This document shows positions 46,001-58,000 of a DNA stretch of 64,000 nt, one piece after another. The position numbers were made by a program, and so were the translations under genes. Location: contig OX411559.1 in assembly GCA_948146395.1 (NCBI GenBank), positions 30,410,708 through 30,474,707 of the forward strand, read 5' to 3'. Position 1 is the stretch's first letter. Each line of letters opens with the position of its first letter. This DNA is from Fragum whitleyi. Lineage: Eukaryota; Mollusca; Bivalvia; Cardiida; Cardiidae. A model generated the notes under the pieces. That model had not been told where the DNA came from, did no database searches, and saw only the letters and a program-made list of their open reading frames with translations.

Positions 46001-49000
46001 ATGAAAGGAGAAGAAATTGACCAAAAAATGTTTTTAGATCATCTGGTTACCATGGCAACGACCTTCAAAGCACGGAATTTTGCAATATTAAGCTTTTTTG
46101 AAGCTATATAATTTGGTATTTACATGAAGATGATGGTCGATTTTGTATGTATTGGATAATCTAGGACCGAAAATTTTGAACTAGATTTTTTGTTGTGTCA
46201 GTTAGTGTCAAAAAGGTTGGTTACCATGACAACAAATATGGCTAATTTTGATAAATTGATTTCAAAATGTTGTTTATAATTTCCAGTTTTTCTTCACTTA
46301 TGACTGATTTTTGATATGTAGATGGAATTTATTATATAAAAGGAGCAACTAAGATTTAAATTAATTTTGTTGTTGTGCACATTGGTTACCATGACAACGG
46401 TAACTATAGCTCATAACTTGACTGCTTTTGTTACTTTGGAGTTGTTGTTTTTTTTTTTTTTTTTTTTAATTTTTGCAGCATGATAAACCGATGATGATTA
46501 TTGAAACAAATCTAACAAAAAGCGCTCTTTCAAAAACCGAAAAAAAATCATTGGGCCTTTTTGTTACCATGGCAACCATTTTTTTTATTTTCTTAAATCA
46601 GTTATTCTAAGTCCCTGAAAGTTTATATGTTATAAGAAAAGAGATCAAATAAGCCTCTATCAAAATACAAGAAAAAAGAATAAAAACTTTAATAGTTGCC
46701 GTGGTAATTTGTCGATACAACCCAAAATTAAGCATTTTTGGGGTGATTTTGTAGCCTTTTCCTAAAAAATTGGACCGATTAACACAACGATTTTGATATA
46801 TAAGTTAAAGGAGAGTTTGAACTTTATTCAAGATTAAGAAATATTCCGATTGCTTAGTGTTGGATACCCGTATCCAAGGACTAAAAATGGGCTTTTGTGA
46901 ATTATAACATAATTGTTCCCATAGCAATAGGCTATTTCCTGCAAGTTTTTGAAAAAAAATCTCATATGTCCTAAAAGGTCTATTTGAGCAATTTTACAAA
47001 TTATCATAACATTGAATTTGAGTTCAATAATCTAGTAATTTGAGGATTCTAAAGAGTTCTGAAGTTGCCTTCATTTAAGGGATATGAATTCGCGTTGCCA
47101 TAGCAACGAACTCAAAAATTATTTTTATTTGAAAGTTTATGTGGTATTTCCTTGTTAAACGGAAAACAATGTCTGTATATTGTCATTACATTTGAAAAAA
47201 ATGCAAAAATCAATATTTAAGTAGGGTATGTATATTGTTGCTATGGAAACATAAGTTAACAACATAGGCCCAAAACTTTTATTACTTCATTTGAGAGAAC
47301 GATGATGGGGAACTTATATGTTGTGTGTTTTTATTTTAGTTTGTGCTGCATTACTGATATATTTGCCTGTAAAAACTCACAAAAAGAGACTTTTTCAATC
47401 TTTAATGTCTGTTTCCATGGCAACCAGAAGTAATATCAAGAATTTTTTCAATTCGGTCAGCCCTAGCCTCATGTTTAAATTTTATCAAAATTTGAGACAT
47501 AGCGTGCCACAACCCCTATTTAAAAGTGTAAGTGCTTACAGAGAATTGCCATTAAAAAGTGAATAAAAAGATATGTAAACATGGTTTCTTTCAAGTACAT
47601 CCTCATTTTACGGCCATCGGAATGTTTTGCTCCTTGAAAGAACCAGTCCTTTCTGTCTTCTGAAAAAGTAAATGCATGATCAATTTTTCTAGGTTCATCT
47701 ATCTTCAATCTTGTTCCCCCGCAAATTATCAAGTAGCATTCACTCCTGTGATTGGTTTGAATAAATCACAATTTAGTTTGTTTGTTAGCTCACCTGAGCA
47801 CGAAGTGCTCAAGGTGAGCTTTTATAATCGGTTGTTCGGTCGTCCGGTCGTCCGGTCGTCCGTCAACATTTTGTGTGTACTCTAGAAGTCACATTTTTGG
47901 CCCAAATGTCTTGTAACTTGGTCACAATGTTTGTCTCCATCAAATCTTGGTCAAGTCTGAAATTGGGTAAAGTGGGGTCAAAAATGGGGTCAAGGGTCCA
48001 AATCTTGAAAAACCTTGTGTGCACTATAAAGGCCATTTTTTGGTCCAAATGTCTTGTAACTTGGTCCCAATGTTTGTCTCCATCAAATCTTAGTCATGTT
48101 AGAAATTTGGTCAAGTGGGGTCAAAAATGGGGTCAAGGGGTTCAAATCTTAGATAAACCTTCTGTGCCCACTAGAGGCCTTTTTTTGGTCCAAATGTGTT
48201 GAAACTTGGTCACAATATTTATCTCCATCAAATCTCGATCAATTTCGATTTTGGGTCAAGTGGGGTCAAAAATGGAGACACGGGGTCAAATCTTAGAAAA
48301 CCTCGTGTGCACTCTAGAGGCCATATTTTTGGTCTAAACGTCTTGAAACTTGGTCAGAATATTTGTCTCCATCAAATCTCGGTCAAGTTTGAAATTGGGT
48401 GAAGTGGGGTAAAAAATGGGATCAAGGGGTCAAATCTTAGAAAAACCTTGTGTGCACTCCTGAAGCAATATTTTTGGCCCAAATGTCTTGAAACTAGGTC
48501 AGAATGTTTGTCTCCATCAAACCTCAGTCAAGTTCGAAAATGGGTCGAGTAGGGTTAAAATTGGGATAACGGGTCAAATCTTAAAAAAAAAAATGTTTAC
48601 CAAAATATCTTGAAACTTGATCAGAATGTTTGTATGAAACCTAGGTCAAGTTTGAAATTGCCTTGAAATCTTACACAAGTTGGATAGAGGGTCAAAAACG
48701 TTTTTTAGTTCTTTAGAGACAACATTTTTAACTGAAATGTTTTCTTCTTGATCTCTTTGACTTTTGTTAAGCCATGCATCAGGTGAGCGCTTTAGGGCAA
48801 ATGGCCATCTTGTTGTTTTTTTTGTTTTTTTTTTGGTTTTTTTTGTGTTTTTTTTTTTTTTTTTTGGTTTTGTTTTTAGAAAAAAAAGGAAAAGTTTATT
48901 GGTTTAGCAGGATTGTTTAGCGAGTAAGTAGGCCGGCACTGACCAAAGCCTCAGACTAAAACGATTATATATAAATTTTTATCAAATAGATGTACTTAAT

Positions 49001-52000
49001 GTACATGTTTTCATGCTCCGGACCCGAAACCACTTTGCTACGTTTCAAGCCGCTCAGTATGAGTATAAATTGAACCTGTGCGTGACATTTCCAACAATTT
49101 GAAATATTCTTGAGGTGCAAACAATGAGTAGCATTGACAGCCACATACTGTAAATTTAATGTTACCTGATGACCTACAGATACTTTGAGACCTTATCTAC
49201 AGTTAACAACATCGTGAAATTGACATGGTGAATGATTATGGAATGATTTAGGAATGAAATTGAATGAGTGGGTGGAGCGAGTTTTGAGTTAATTTAATGG
49301 GAGGTAATCCAGTATTGCAAATTTTGTTCAGGATGAACAAAATTAGCAATATTGATTACCTCCCTTTAATAAAATATGCATACAAGTTCTACAGATAGCT
49401 TCTTATTTCTTCAAGAATCTATCAGACGCTTACAATTTCAATTAATTAAGTGAAATTCCGATTTTTTCCCCAGCTATTTTTATATTGAACGAAGCTGTTG
49501 TTATATGTTTTTCAGTGAGTGTGGAGCGTTTTTGAATGGTTTGAGTGAGTGTCTCGAATGAATGATTGGAGCGCTGAGTGAGCGATTTAGAATGGTTTTG
49601 ATTGAGTAAAATGTCAATTTCACGATGTAATTAACTGTACATGTTTTCATGCTCCGAATCCGAAATCACTTTGCTACGTTTATAGTCGGAGTAGGAGTAT
49701 AAATTGAGCCTGTGCGTGACATTTCCAACAATTTGAAATGTTCTTGAGGTGCAAATAATGAGTAGCATTGACAGCCACATACTTTAGATTTAATGTTACC
49801 GAATGACCTACAGATACTTTGAGACCTTATCTATATTATATTTACACAACGCATAGTGAAGACTCAGGTCAGACTGTGCAGATGCACAGGCTGGTCAGAG
49901 TCTTTGCTTTGTGCATATTTGAACTTGTTGGAAATTTCACGCACAGTTCAATTATTTTTTTTTTTTTTTGATAATCAGTAACTAGGGTTGAAAATAAACA
50001 GCTTTGAATTTCGTGGGTAACGATCGTCACTTACAAACCACTTGAAATATTATAAGTGCCGCCGATAGTATCTAAAGAAAGAAACATTATTCTATTTTAT
50101 TCCTGGCCAAAAATGATTGTCCACAGCAAACTTTCTTTAGAAAATCATTTTATCAAATTTCAGGTTAATGGAAACAGAAATTGTAAGCATGACCGCGGCC
50201 ATGTTGAACGGAAGTAGTTCGACAGTGGGATTCTTAACATCCGGTGGTACAGAAAGCAACCTGATGGCTGTAAAGGCTTACAGGGACAGAGGAGCGAAAT
50301 TATATCCGAATATTCGAAAACCCAATATAGTATGTATTTTTTTTTTTAATATTCGAAAGTCCAATGTAGTTTGTACATACGAATATTCGTACACTCATTA
50401 TAGTGTTTTTTACTCAGGAGAATATAATGGAATAAAAGCATTTAAACTCTACGTGAGCTTGGGGAGTTTAGACAATTCAATTCAACTGAGCCCGAAGACC
50501 TCGATCAGGGCTTTTAGATTTGTGACCTGTCACACAAAAAGGGACCACCTGGGTAGTGCGCAAATTGTCGACTCCAGTAAGACTGAACGGACTGCGCAGA
50601 CTGACAAAGGTCGATGCTTTTTGCACTTTACTAATTTTCTGAATCTAGAATAATCAAGCTACCTTTCAGCGAAAGAATTTTTCAAGTGCGATTTCTAGTT
50701 GGCCTGTACAAGAACCAATCTCTTTTTCAAATGTTTATTTTACGGAGTTTCAAGATGTTCCCTTTTCGCGTGTCGGTCACGTTATAATGTCCGTCGTGTG
50801 TCATGTGTTGAACATCATCAACATCTAACTCTTAATTACTCTGGAGGCTGCAATTTTCATTTAATCACTATGAAAAATAAGACAAAAATTGTTATCTTGA
50901 TAAAATCTCAAAAAAACGAAATTGAACTGCCAATTAGATGGGCGATTTAGGGCCACGACGCCTGTCTTTTTTGTTAATGAATAATAAATGAGCGACTTTG
51001 CTGATATATAAAAAACAGTTCTCAATACAGATCTCGAATATATTTCTAGCTTTGCAATTCATCAAATAGATCTTTTAGCAATGAAGTATCCTGATGGCTG
51101 AATGCTTTTGTACATTCTCGACTTATCGTCGATTTTATTCTAAAACTTGATAACAACAGCTTTAATCAAGCGGTAAATGAGAGGATCTAGAATAAAATCC
51201 TTATTTCAATTTTGTCTAGGTGGCGCCAATAACAGTTCATCCCACCATAGACAAGGGAGGTCACTACTTTGGACTAGAGGTGAAACATACACCAGTTAAA
51301 TCGGACTTTACTGGTGATGTGAAAGCGATGGAAGAGGTATTGTTACTTTATGGCCAAGTTTCATAACAAAAGTTAAGTGCTAACCTCGCCGCCATAGCGC
51401 AGTTGGTAGCGCATCGGACTGTCAATCTAGAGGTCCCGGGGTCGATCCCCGACGACGGCACTCATTTTTACGACTATTTGTCTCCCACTAATGGGGCGAT
51501 AATCGAAGACCTATGTGGCATGGCAGCTGGAGGCTAGGAAAGAATATTTTAGTGGTATCCATTGTTAGTTGCTCTAGCCGACGCGATATAACTGAAAGAT
51601 TGATTTAAAGCGGCGTGAAACCCCATTCAAACAAACAATTAGTGCTTATCTCGGGGTTAACTATTCGAATAAAAAAGTTAATAGGTGTATTTTCAAAACT
51701 GAGCTCTGGCGTAGGCGCTGGGTCCAATACCATAGGTAAATCGGGTATAATTAAAAAGCAAATGATAGGAATTTAACCTAATACCTTCACTGAAATTATG
51801 AAAGTACATGTGTGAGTGAACCTTGCGTTTTAAGACAAGCAATAGCGATCGTTTAAAAAGCAAATTTTAAACTTTCTTAACGCGTTTTTTTAAATTGTTT
51901 TATCTATTTCGAACAAATGGCACGAGAATCTAACGGTAAAAAGTTGATTTCACGGCTCACCGCGCAAAATCTACCTATACCCAAATGTTACAATTCAACT

Positions 52001-55000
52001 TTTGTTATGAAATCGGGCCAGGCTATGTATACATGTGTTTTTAATAGTGAAGTTAAGAAATCGTGATATTGACACGCATCCGACTAAAATCATCCCAAAT
52101 CATTCACTCAGCGCTCTATGTATTCATTCTTAACACTAACTGAAACCATTCAAAAATGCTCCAAAATCTTAAAAATGATAAGACCGACAACTACATTCAA
52201 AATAAAGATCGGTAGATAAATCTACGATTTCACTGACATTATTGTGTTTTTAACGCTTGATAAGTTTGTGAAGGCAAAGAAAGCTATACATAAAACCTAG
52301 ACGCTACAATAAATATCGCCAATTTATTCATCTTGAACAAAACTAGCGATATTAGATTACCTCCCTTTAATTTCACGCTCCACACACTCTTTAAATACTA
52401 TTCCATAATTATTCCAAAATCTTTCTCCTTGTCATAACCCTTCAGGTCAAAACGGACCATCTTGGTTTTGAGCAAAGTGTCAACCCTATAGGTCGACTGC
52501 ACACATTGCGCCGGCTGACTAGGGTCCAAACTTAGGTTAACTCTAGTCATAATGAACCAGGGATATTTGTGCTTTGGCAGGAGGTAAAGACAAAGATAGG
52601 CCAGGACATATTTGCAGTCGGATCTTAGTATATATCTTCTTGGCTCGAGGTTATTAACCTTTTCTCATTCTAAATTGAAAATTTTCTCAAAATTCAGTTC
52701 GAGAATAAAGCCGTTATTCTGTTTAAATACTCATTTTAATGTATTTACATAAAAGATATCATTAGTAAATTGTTAAATATTTAGATTTTCATGCATTCAT
52801 TTAATTTTGAAATATGAGAAAATTCTCAGTTGAGAAAAGGTTAACAATCTCGGGCCCAAGTAGTACTTTTTTTAAACAAGGAAAGTATAATTAATTATAT
52901 TTTCAGACTAAGAATTTACACACAATATTAAGGCATCCAGCTTTTTCAGCGCTTTGATCTTGATACAATTTTGCCTTGGTTTTTTTTTCTTCTTTTTAAT
53001 CCAGCGGGACAAAGATTAAATCACATTGCTGATTATCTGTTTGACTCTCTAGAATGATCATACAATCTTCCTAAGATAGAATTTTCGAAATACGTATTTT
53101 ATGCGTGACGGGTCACATTTAAATTTTTACTGTCGCCTATCAAAGGTGAAAAAATCGGTTCTCTACGAACTCATATTGATATGTTTTTGGCCCGTTACGC
53201 GACAGGAGACAATCAGGGCATTGCATAGTGACTGCGCAGTCTGACTGGGGTTACAACTTTTTGTACTGAGCTGATTTTCTGAATCTAGAATGACCAATCT
53301 ACCTTTTTGTGAAATATCTTTTTAATACGATCTCAAGTTGGCCTGTACTAGAATCAATCTGTTTTTCAAATATCTATTTTACAGACTCCCGAGATGGCCC
53401 CATTATCGCTTGACGGGTCAGTATTTTAAAATGCATATAAAGTGATATAAAAAGTGTATACAATCAGGCACACAAGTAATAGTTGCTCTCCATCTAAAAA
53501 GCCAAAGGATTTGCGAATGCCACTTCATTGACGAGGGGATAAGGAATCTGTTCAATCCCGATCTTGTTTCACAAGTCTTTATAGGCGAAACCAAAATAAT
53601 TTTGAAAATCATGCGCAAGCAAACGGTCATCAGAGAATATATAGACGAATGAGATGAATATAAGAAACATGCCTTCCGGCCTCCGTTTCAAACCCACTTG
53701 TACCTCATGGGGGAGGGAGCAGCTCTCTTTGGAAGAATCTTCATTCAAATTTTTAATGTACATTGGTAAATGATCATAACATCGTAACGACAGCTTAATT
53801 AAGCTGTCGTTACGATGTTATATTCATACATCAACAATATGGTTTCAATATAGAATTAGATTTTGTATAACGCACAAATACGAGTGTATTGTGTGTAATC
53901 ATTGTTACCCTTGTATCTCTGATCAGGCTATAGACTCAAATACAGTAATGCTAGTGGCTTCAGCACCCCAGTTTTGTCATGGCGTGGTCGACCCAATTGA
54001 GGAAATAGCAGCATTGGCTAAACGTAAAGGTATTCCCTTACACGTGGACTGTTGTTTTGGTGGATTTATGTTACCTTGGTGAGAACAGTTCGTGTCATAA
54101 TAATAAAATTTAAAGAAAAAAAATCCTTTATTTCTGATTAAAACTCGGAACGTTTATTCGTAAAACAATCATATAGTACCAGGCGCGTAGCTGCCTTTAC
54201 GCGAGCACGCAGCTGTAACCACATTATTTTGAATTTCAGCCGCCTTCGCCCAATCTGATAATAACCACACTTTATACTTTATAAATCATATAGCCAAAAT
54301 CGGATAGCAAAGGCCGAAAGTAAGACTTGCTGTGAAATGTAGACTAGTTGAAATAAACGAAAGTAAAGGTATTCATCTCCAAATGCTACATTAAATGGTT
54401 TTTCGTCGGTCAAAAAAGCTCTTCGGAGGCCCCAAAACGCACCAAATTGCACCATTTATTTCAAATTTTCGGGGGGATGCCCCCCTGAACCCCCTTGATT
54501 ATTTTGAGTTCACATTCTTAATAGGCTAGCTACGCGCCTGATTACATGTAACTATTTACCCCGCAATTAAGATCTTATCATTGGCCCTTTTTTTATTTTT
54601 AAATATTTCAAGTTTGCACGACGGGTAGCCTTTTAGATGCTCACCAAAGGCGAGTCATCCTGAAAACAGGACGACTGCGTTATTGTGAGACAATTGTCTC
54701 GTGACTGTAAAGTATCTTCCTCACTGCAGATTTGTGATTCTTCATCTTGAAATTAGAGACTATTTTGTAACATGTGTCAATCAAATGGGAGCAATAAAGG
54801 GGTTCATGTCATCAAAGTAAAGTTAACAACATCATGAAATTGACAAGGTTAATGATTATGGAATGATTCAGGAATGAAATTGAATGGGTGTGTCGAGCGA
54901 CTTTTGAGTGAATTTAATGGGATGTAATCCAGTATTGCAAATTTTGTTCAGGTTGAACAAAATTAGCAATATTGATAACCTCATTTTAATAAAAGATGCA

Positions 55001-58000
55001 TACAAGTTCTATAGATATCTTCTTATTTCTTCAAGAACCTATCGGATGCTTACAATTTCAATTAATTAAGTGAAATCCCCATTTTTCCCCGCTTTTTTAT
55101 TCAGAACGAAGTTGTTGTTACAAGTTTTTCAGTTAGTTTGGAGCGTTTTGGAATGGTTTGAATGAGTGACTGGCATGAATGAATGGGGCGCTGAGTTAGC
55201 GATTTAGAATGGTTTTGATTGAGTTAAATGTCAATTTCACGATGTAGTTAACTGTACTTATTGGTTTTTTCCTTTATGGTAAGATTTGACTCCGCTCGTT
55301 CCCATGATCCTTCAAGTAGGCCTATCCCATATTTGTAGGGTAGAAAAGCTGGGATTTCCGGTCCCTAAGTTTGACTTCCGGTGTCCTGGCGTGACGTCAA
55401 TTTCGGCTGATGTCCACAAATACGGATATAGTGTTAAGGTAAATATACCTAATAGTTATAGTTCATTTCTGACAATTTACGCGATATAACCTAAGCGGAG
55501 CGCAAGGTTATACGCGTAAATTGTCAGAATATGAACTATAACTGTTTTACCGATCGGCGTAATTTTTCACCCAACTCAAGCTCCAGTGAGTTTTACGTCA
55601 ATCAATGATGTCAGTCAATCGTGTTGCGTCATACATTATTCAATCAAATTTCCGCAAACAAAAAGGGGAGGGGCGAATTTAATCATTATCTAGCTTTCGT
55701 TTATATTTCGTCATTTGACGAGAGGACCTCAATGGAATAAGTACCCTTTAGTCGCATTTGGCGATGAATACCTTGTGGTTACAACTATAAATATGTATTT
55801 TATATTATATTTAGCAATCTATTCGCGGACGTATGCCCATTAATGAGGATTTTATTTGTGAGAAAATACCAGTTACGTACCGCGTGATATTCATTTTCAA
55901 TCATGATTGCAGCAAACAGTTTATCGGGCAATTAAAAATGAATCATCGGAAGCCGTAGTTTTTAGCCCCTTTTTCAGGTTGCAAAAACGTTTGCGAGCGA
56001 TGATGATTTGAAGCCTGCTTTGCACATTTAAAGCGGAGCAACTTTTCGCTAATGTTTTCGTTTTGAACGCGGGGTAAGTTTTGATACCCAAATGAAACGT
56101 TACCTTTAAATGGGTCCCGTATATTTTCGATACTAGTCAGCTTCCCCGGATCTAAAATGCTCAAAAGTAATTTAAGCTATTTTTCAATACTTAGAATAAG
56201 ACGAATACTCAAGTTTATCGTTCTGCCTCAATGTTTTAGTCTGTATGTTCCCTTTTATATCACTAAACCTAAATACGTGGTGTAAGTTGAGTTTTTTACC
56301 CACAGGGATTATCCATGAAACGAAGTTAGATCTATGGCAATTTTCGCGTAACCCGTTATTAATAAATATGTTAAACAAAGAATAGAGAGGGGTAGGGGGC
56401 ATTGAAAAATAGAAAAACAAAAAGTATTCATATTAAAACAAGAAGTCAGATTCTAGATCATTTCAACTCTGTCGTCTTTTTTATGTCAACTTAAAAAGGT
56501 GTTACAGGAAGGTTCGATTTGAGTAAATTCTAAAATCAGAATCAATAAATAACTTTATTCCTCCCTCAATTAATTGACAACTACATGTATATTCAATTAA
56601 AAAAATCTCCGTTTTGTTCATCATTTGAATGTAAGAGTTGTTGAAAACCCACAGAAATAGTTTATTCAATAAGCGTTTTCGTATGCTCTATTACAAGTAA
56701 AGGGTCCTTCGAGCCCGGTCACCTGACAAGATATGACGTCACTATCTGGTTTGTTCTAAAGTCTCCGCCCATGATGACATAAAGTCACGTAGCACACTTA
56801 TTCGACCAGATTGTCAGGTTATGCGATATAATTTTTTGAATTTCAAATGAAATAGCGGTCGATCATTGGCTGAAAAATTAGGGCGATCGGTAAGTCTTTT
56901 TAACGGTTAAACCTTTTGTAATAATTACTAGTAAAAAAAACCTTTGTCCGGAAATGAAGACCTCAACATACTGTATGCGTAGACGTTGCATAAGGTATTT
57001 CTAATCTTATAACTATAACACTATCCGTGTGATAACATCACATATGATATTTTTTATGGTAACACATGGATATTTTTAGAACAATGACATAATGCGGTTA
57101 TTTTTGGAAACTTGGCAAAAAACTTGCATTTCTGTTAGAATCATCGAAGAAAACAAGGCTTACAAAATTATAAGATAAATATAATACAAACTTAGTGTAT
57201 TTTATAAAAAAATTGATCTCGGTTGTGGGAATTGATGACTGTCTTGGCAGAGAGATGACAATTAAAAATTCCCCGAATATCTACAGATATTTTTTCATAC
57301 AATACACTTAATACGTAATATATATTTTCGCGTAATCAGCAGGCTACTAATTTTAAAATCGAGATCTACTTCTTTTGTTAAAAATACATACTAAGAATAA
57401 CCTAACAGAATCTGGCTGCGTTCTTGCAATGGTTTTAAAATCTAAACCCCTTTTAGCTACATTAAGACTGCATCCGGAATAATTACATTGAGAATCCTAA
57501 TAAATGTATTGAAATATTTTTATTCAATAAGGGAGCAAGCGTGATACTATATGTCAACGATGACTTCAGAAGATTCCAAATCTACGCATATTCTGAATGG
57601 CCAGGTGGTTTGTACGGGTCACCCAGTATGGCGGGAACACGACCAGGTACGGTTAAAATCCTCCTGCAAAGAAAATTGCTATTCATAAAGCTGGAAACTC
57701 CATTTTAAAGTGAATTTTATTTGGACTATGATAATTAAATCAAACTGTTTGTTGCGAAAGAAGTTTGCACATGTAAGCACAGCTTATGTAATACATATAT
57801 AGGCCTATATGGAATAATTATTAATTGAGTAGATTTTTAGGAAGGCTATAAAATAATGTAGAGACAACGATTGCGTCAGTTCAAATTGATTCAATTTCAA
57901 TTTATCAAAAATTCTATGTTATTATTCAATCTTTTTTTTAAGAACTTACCCAGATCAAGGGATCAGCGCAAAACTTTTGTACAGTTAGTTACATCGTGAA

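Noticed and set aside
47873..48402. 109- and 68-codon frames with repeated peptide words
   Set aside because: They follow the 145-bp tandem units; the repetition is that of the array and no domain is present.
51388..51460. Functional tRNA-Asp(GUC) gene
   Set aside because: The D and T arms and the anticodon fit, but the acceptor and anticodon stems have mismatches and a SINE tail follows, shared with 20405-20509. A SINE head is the simpler reading; a tRNA predictor score could overturn this.
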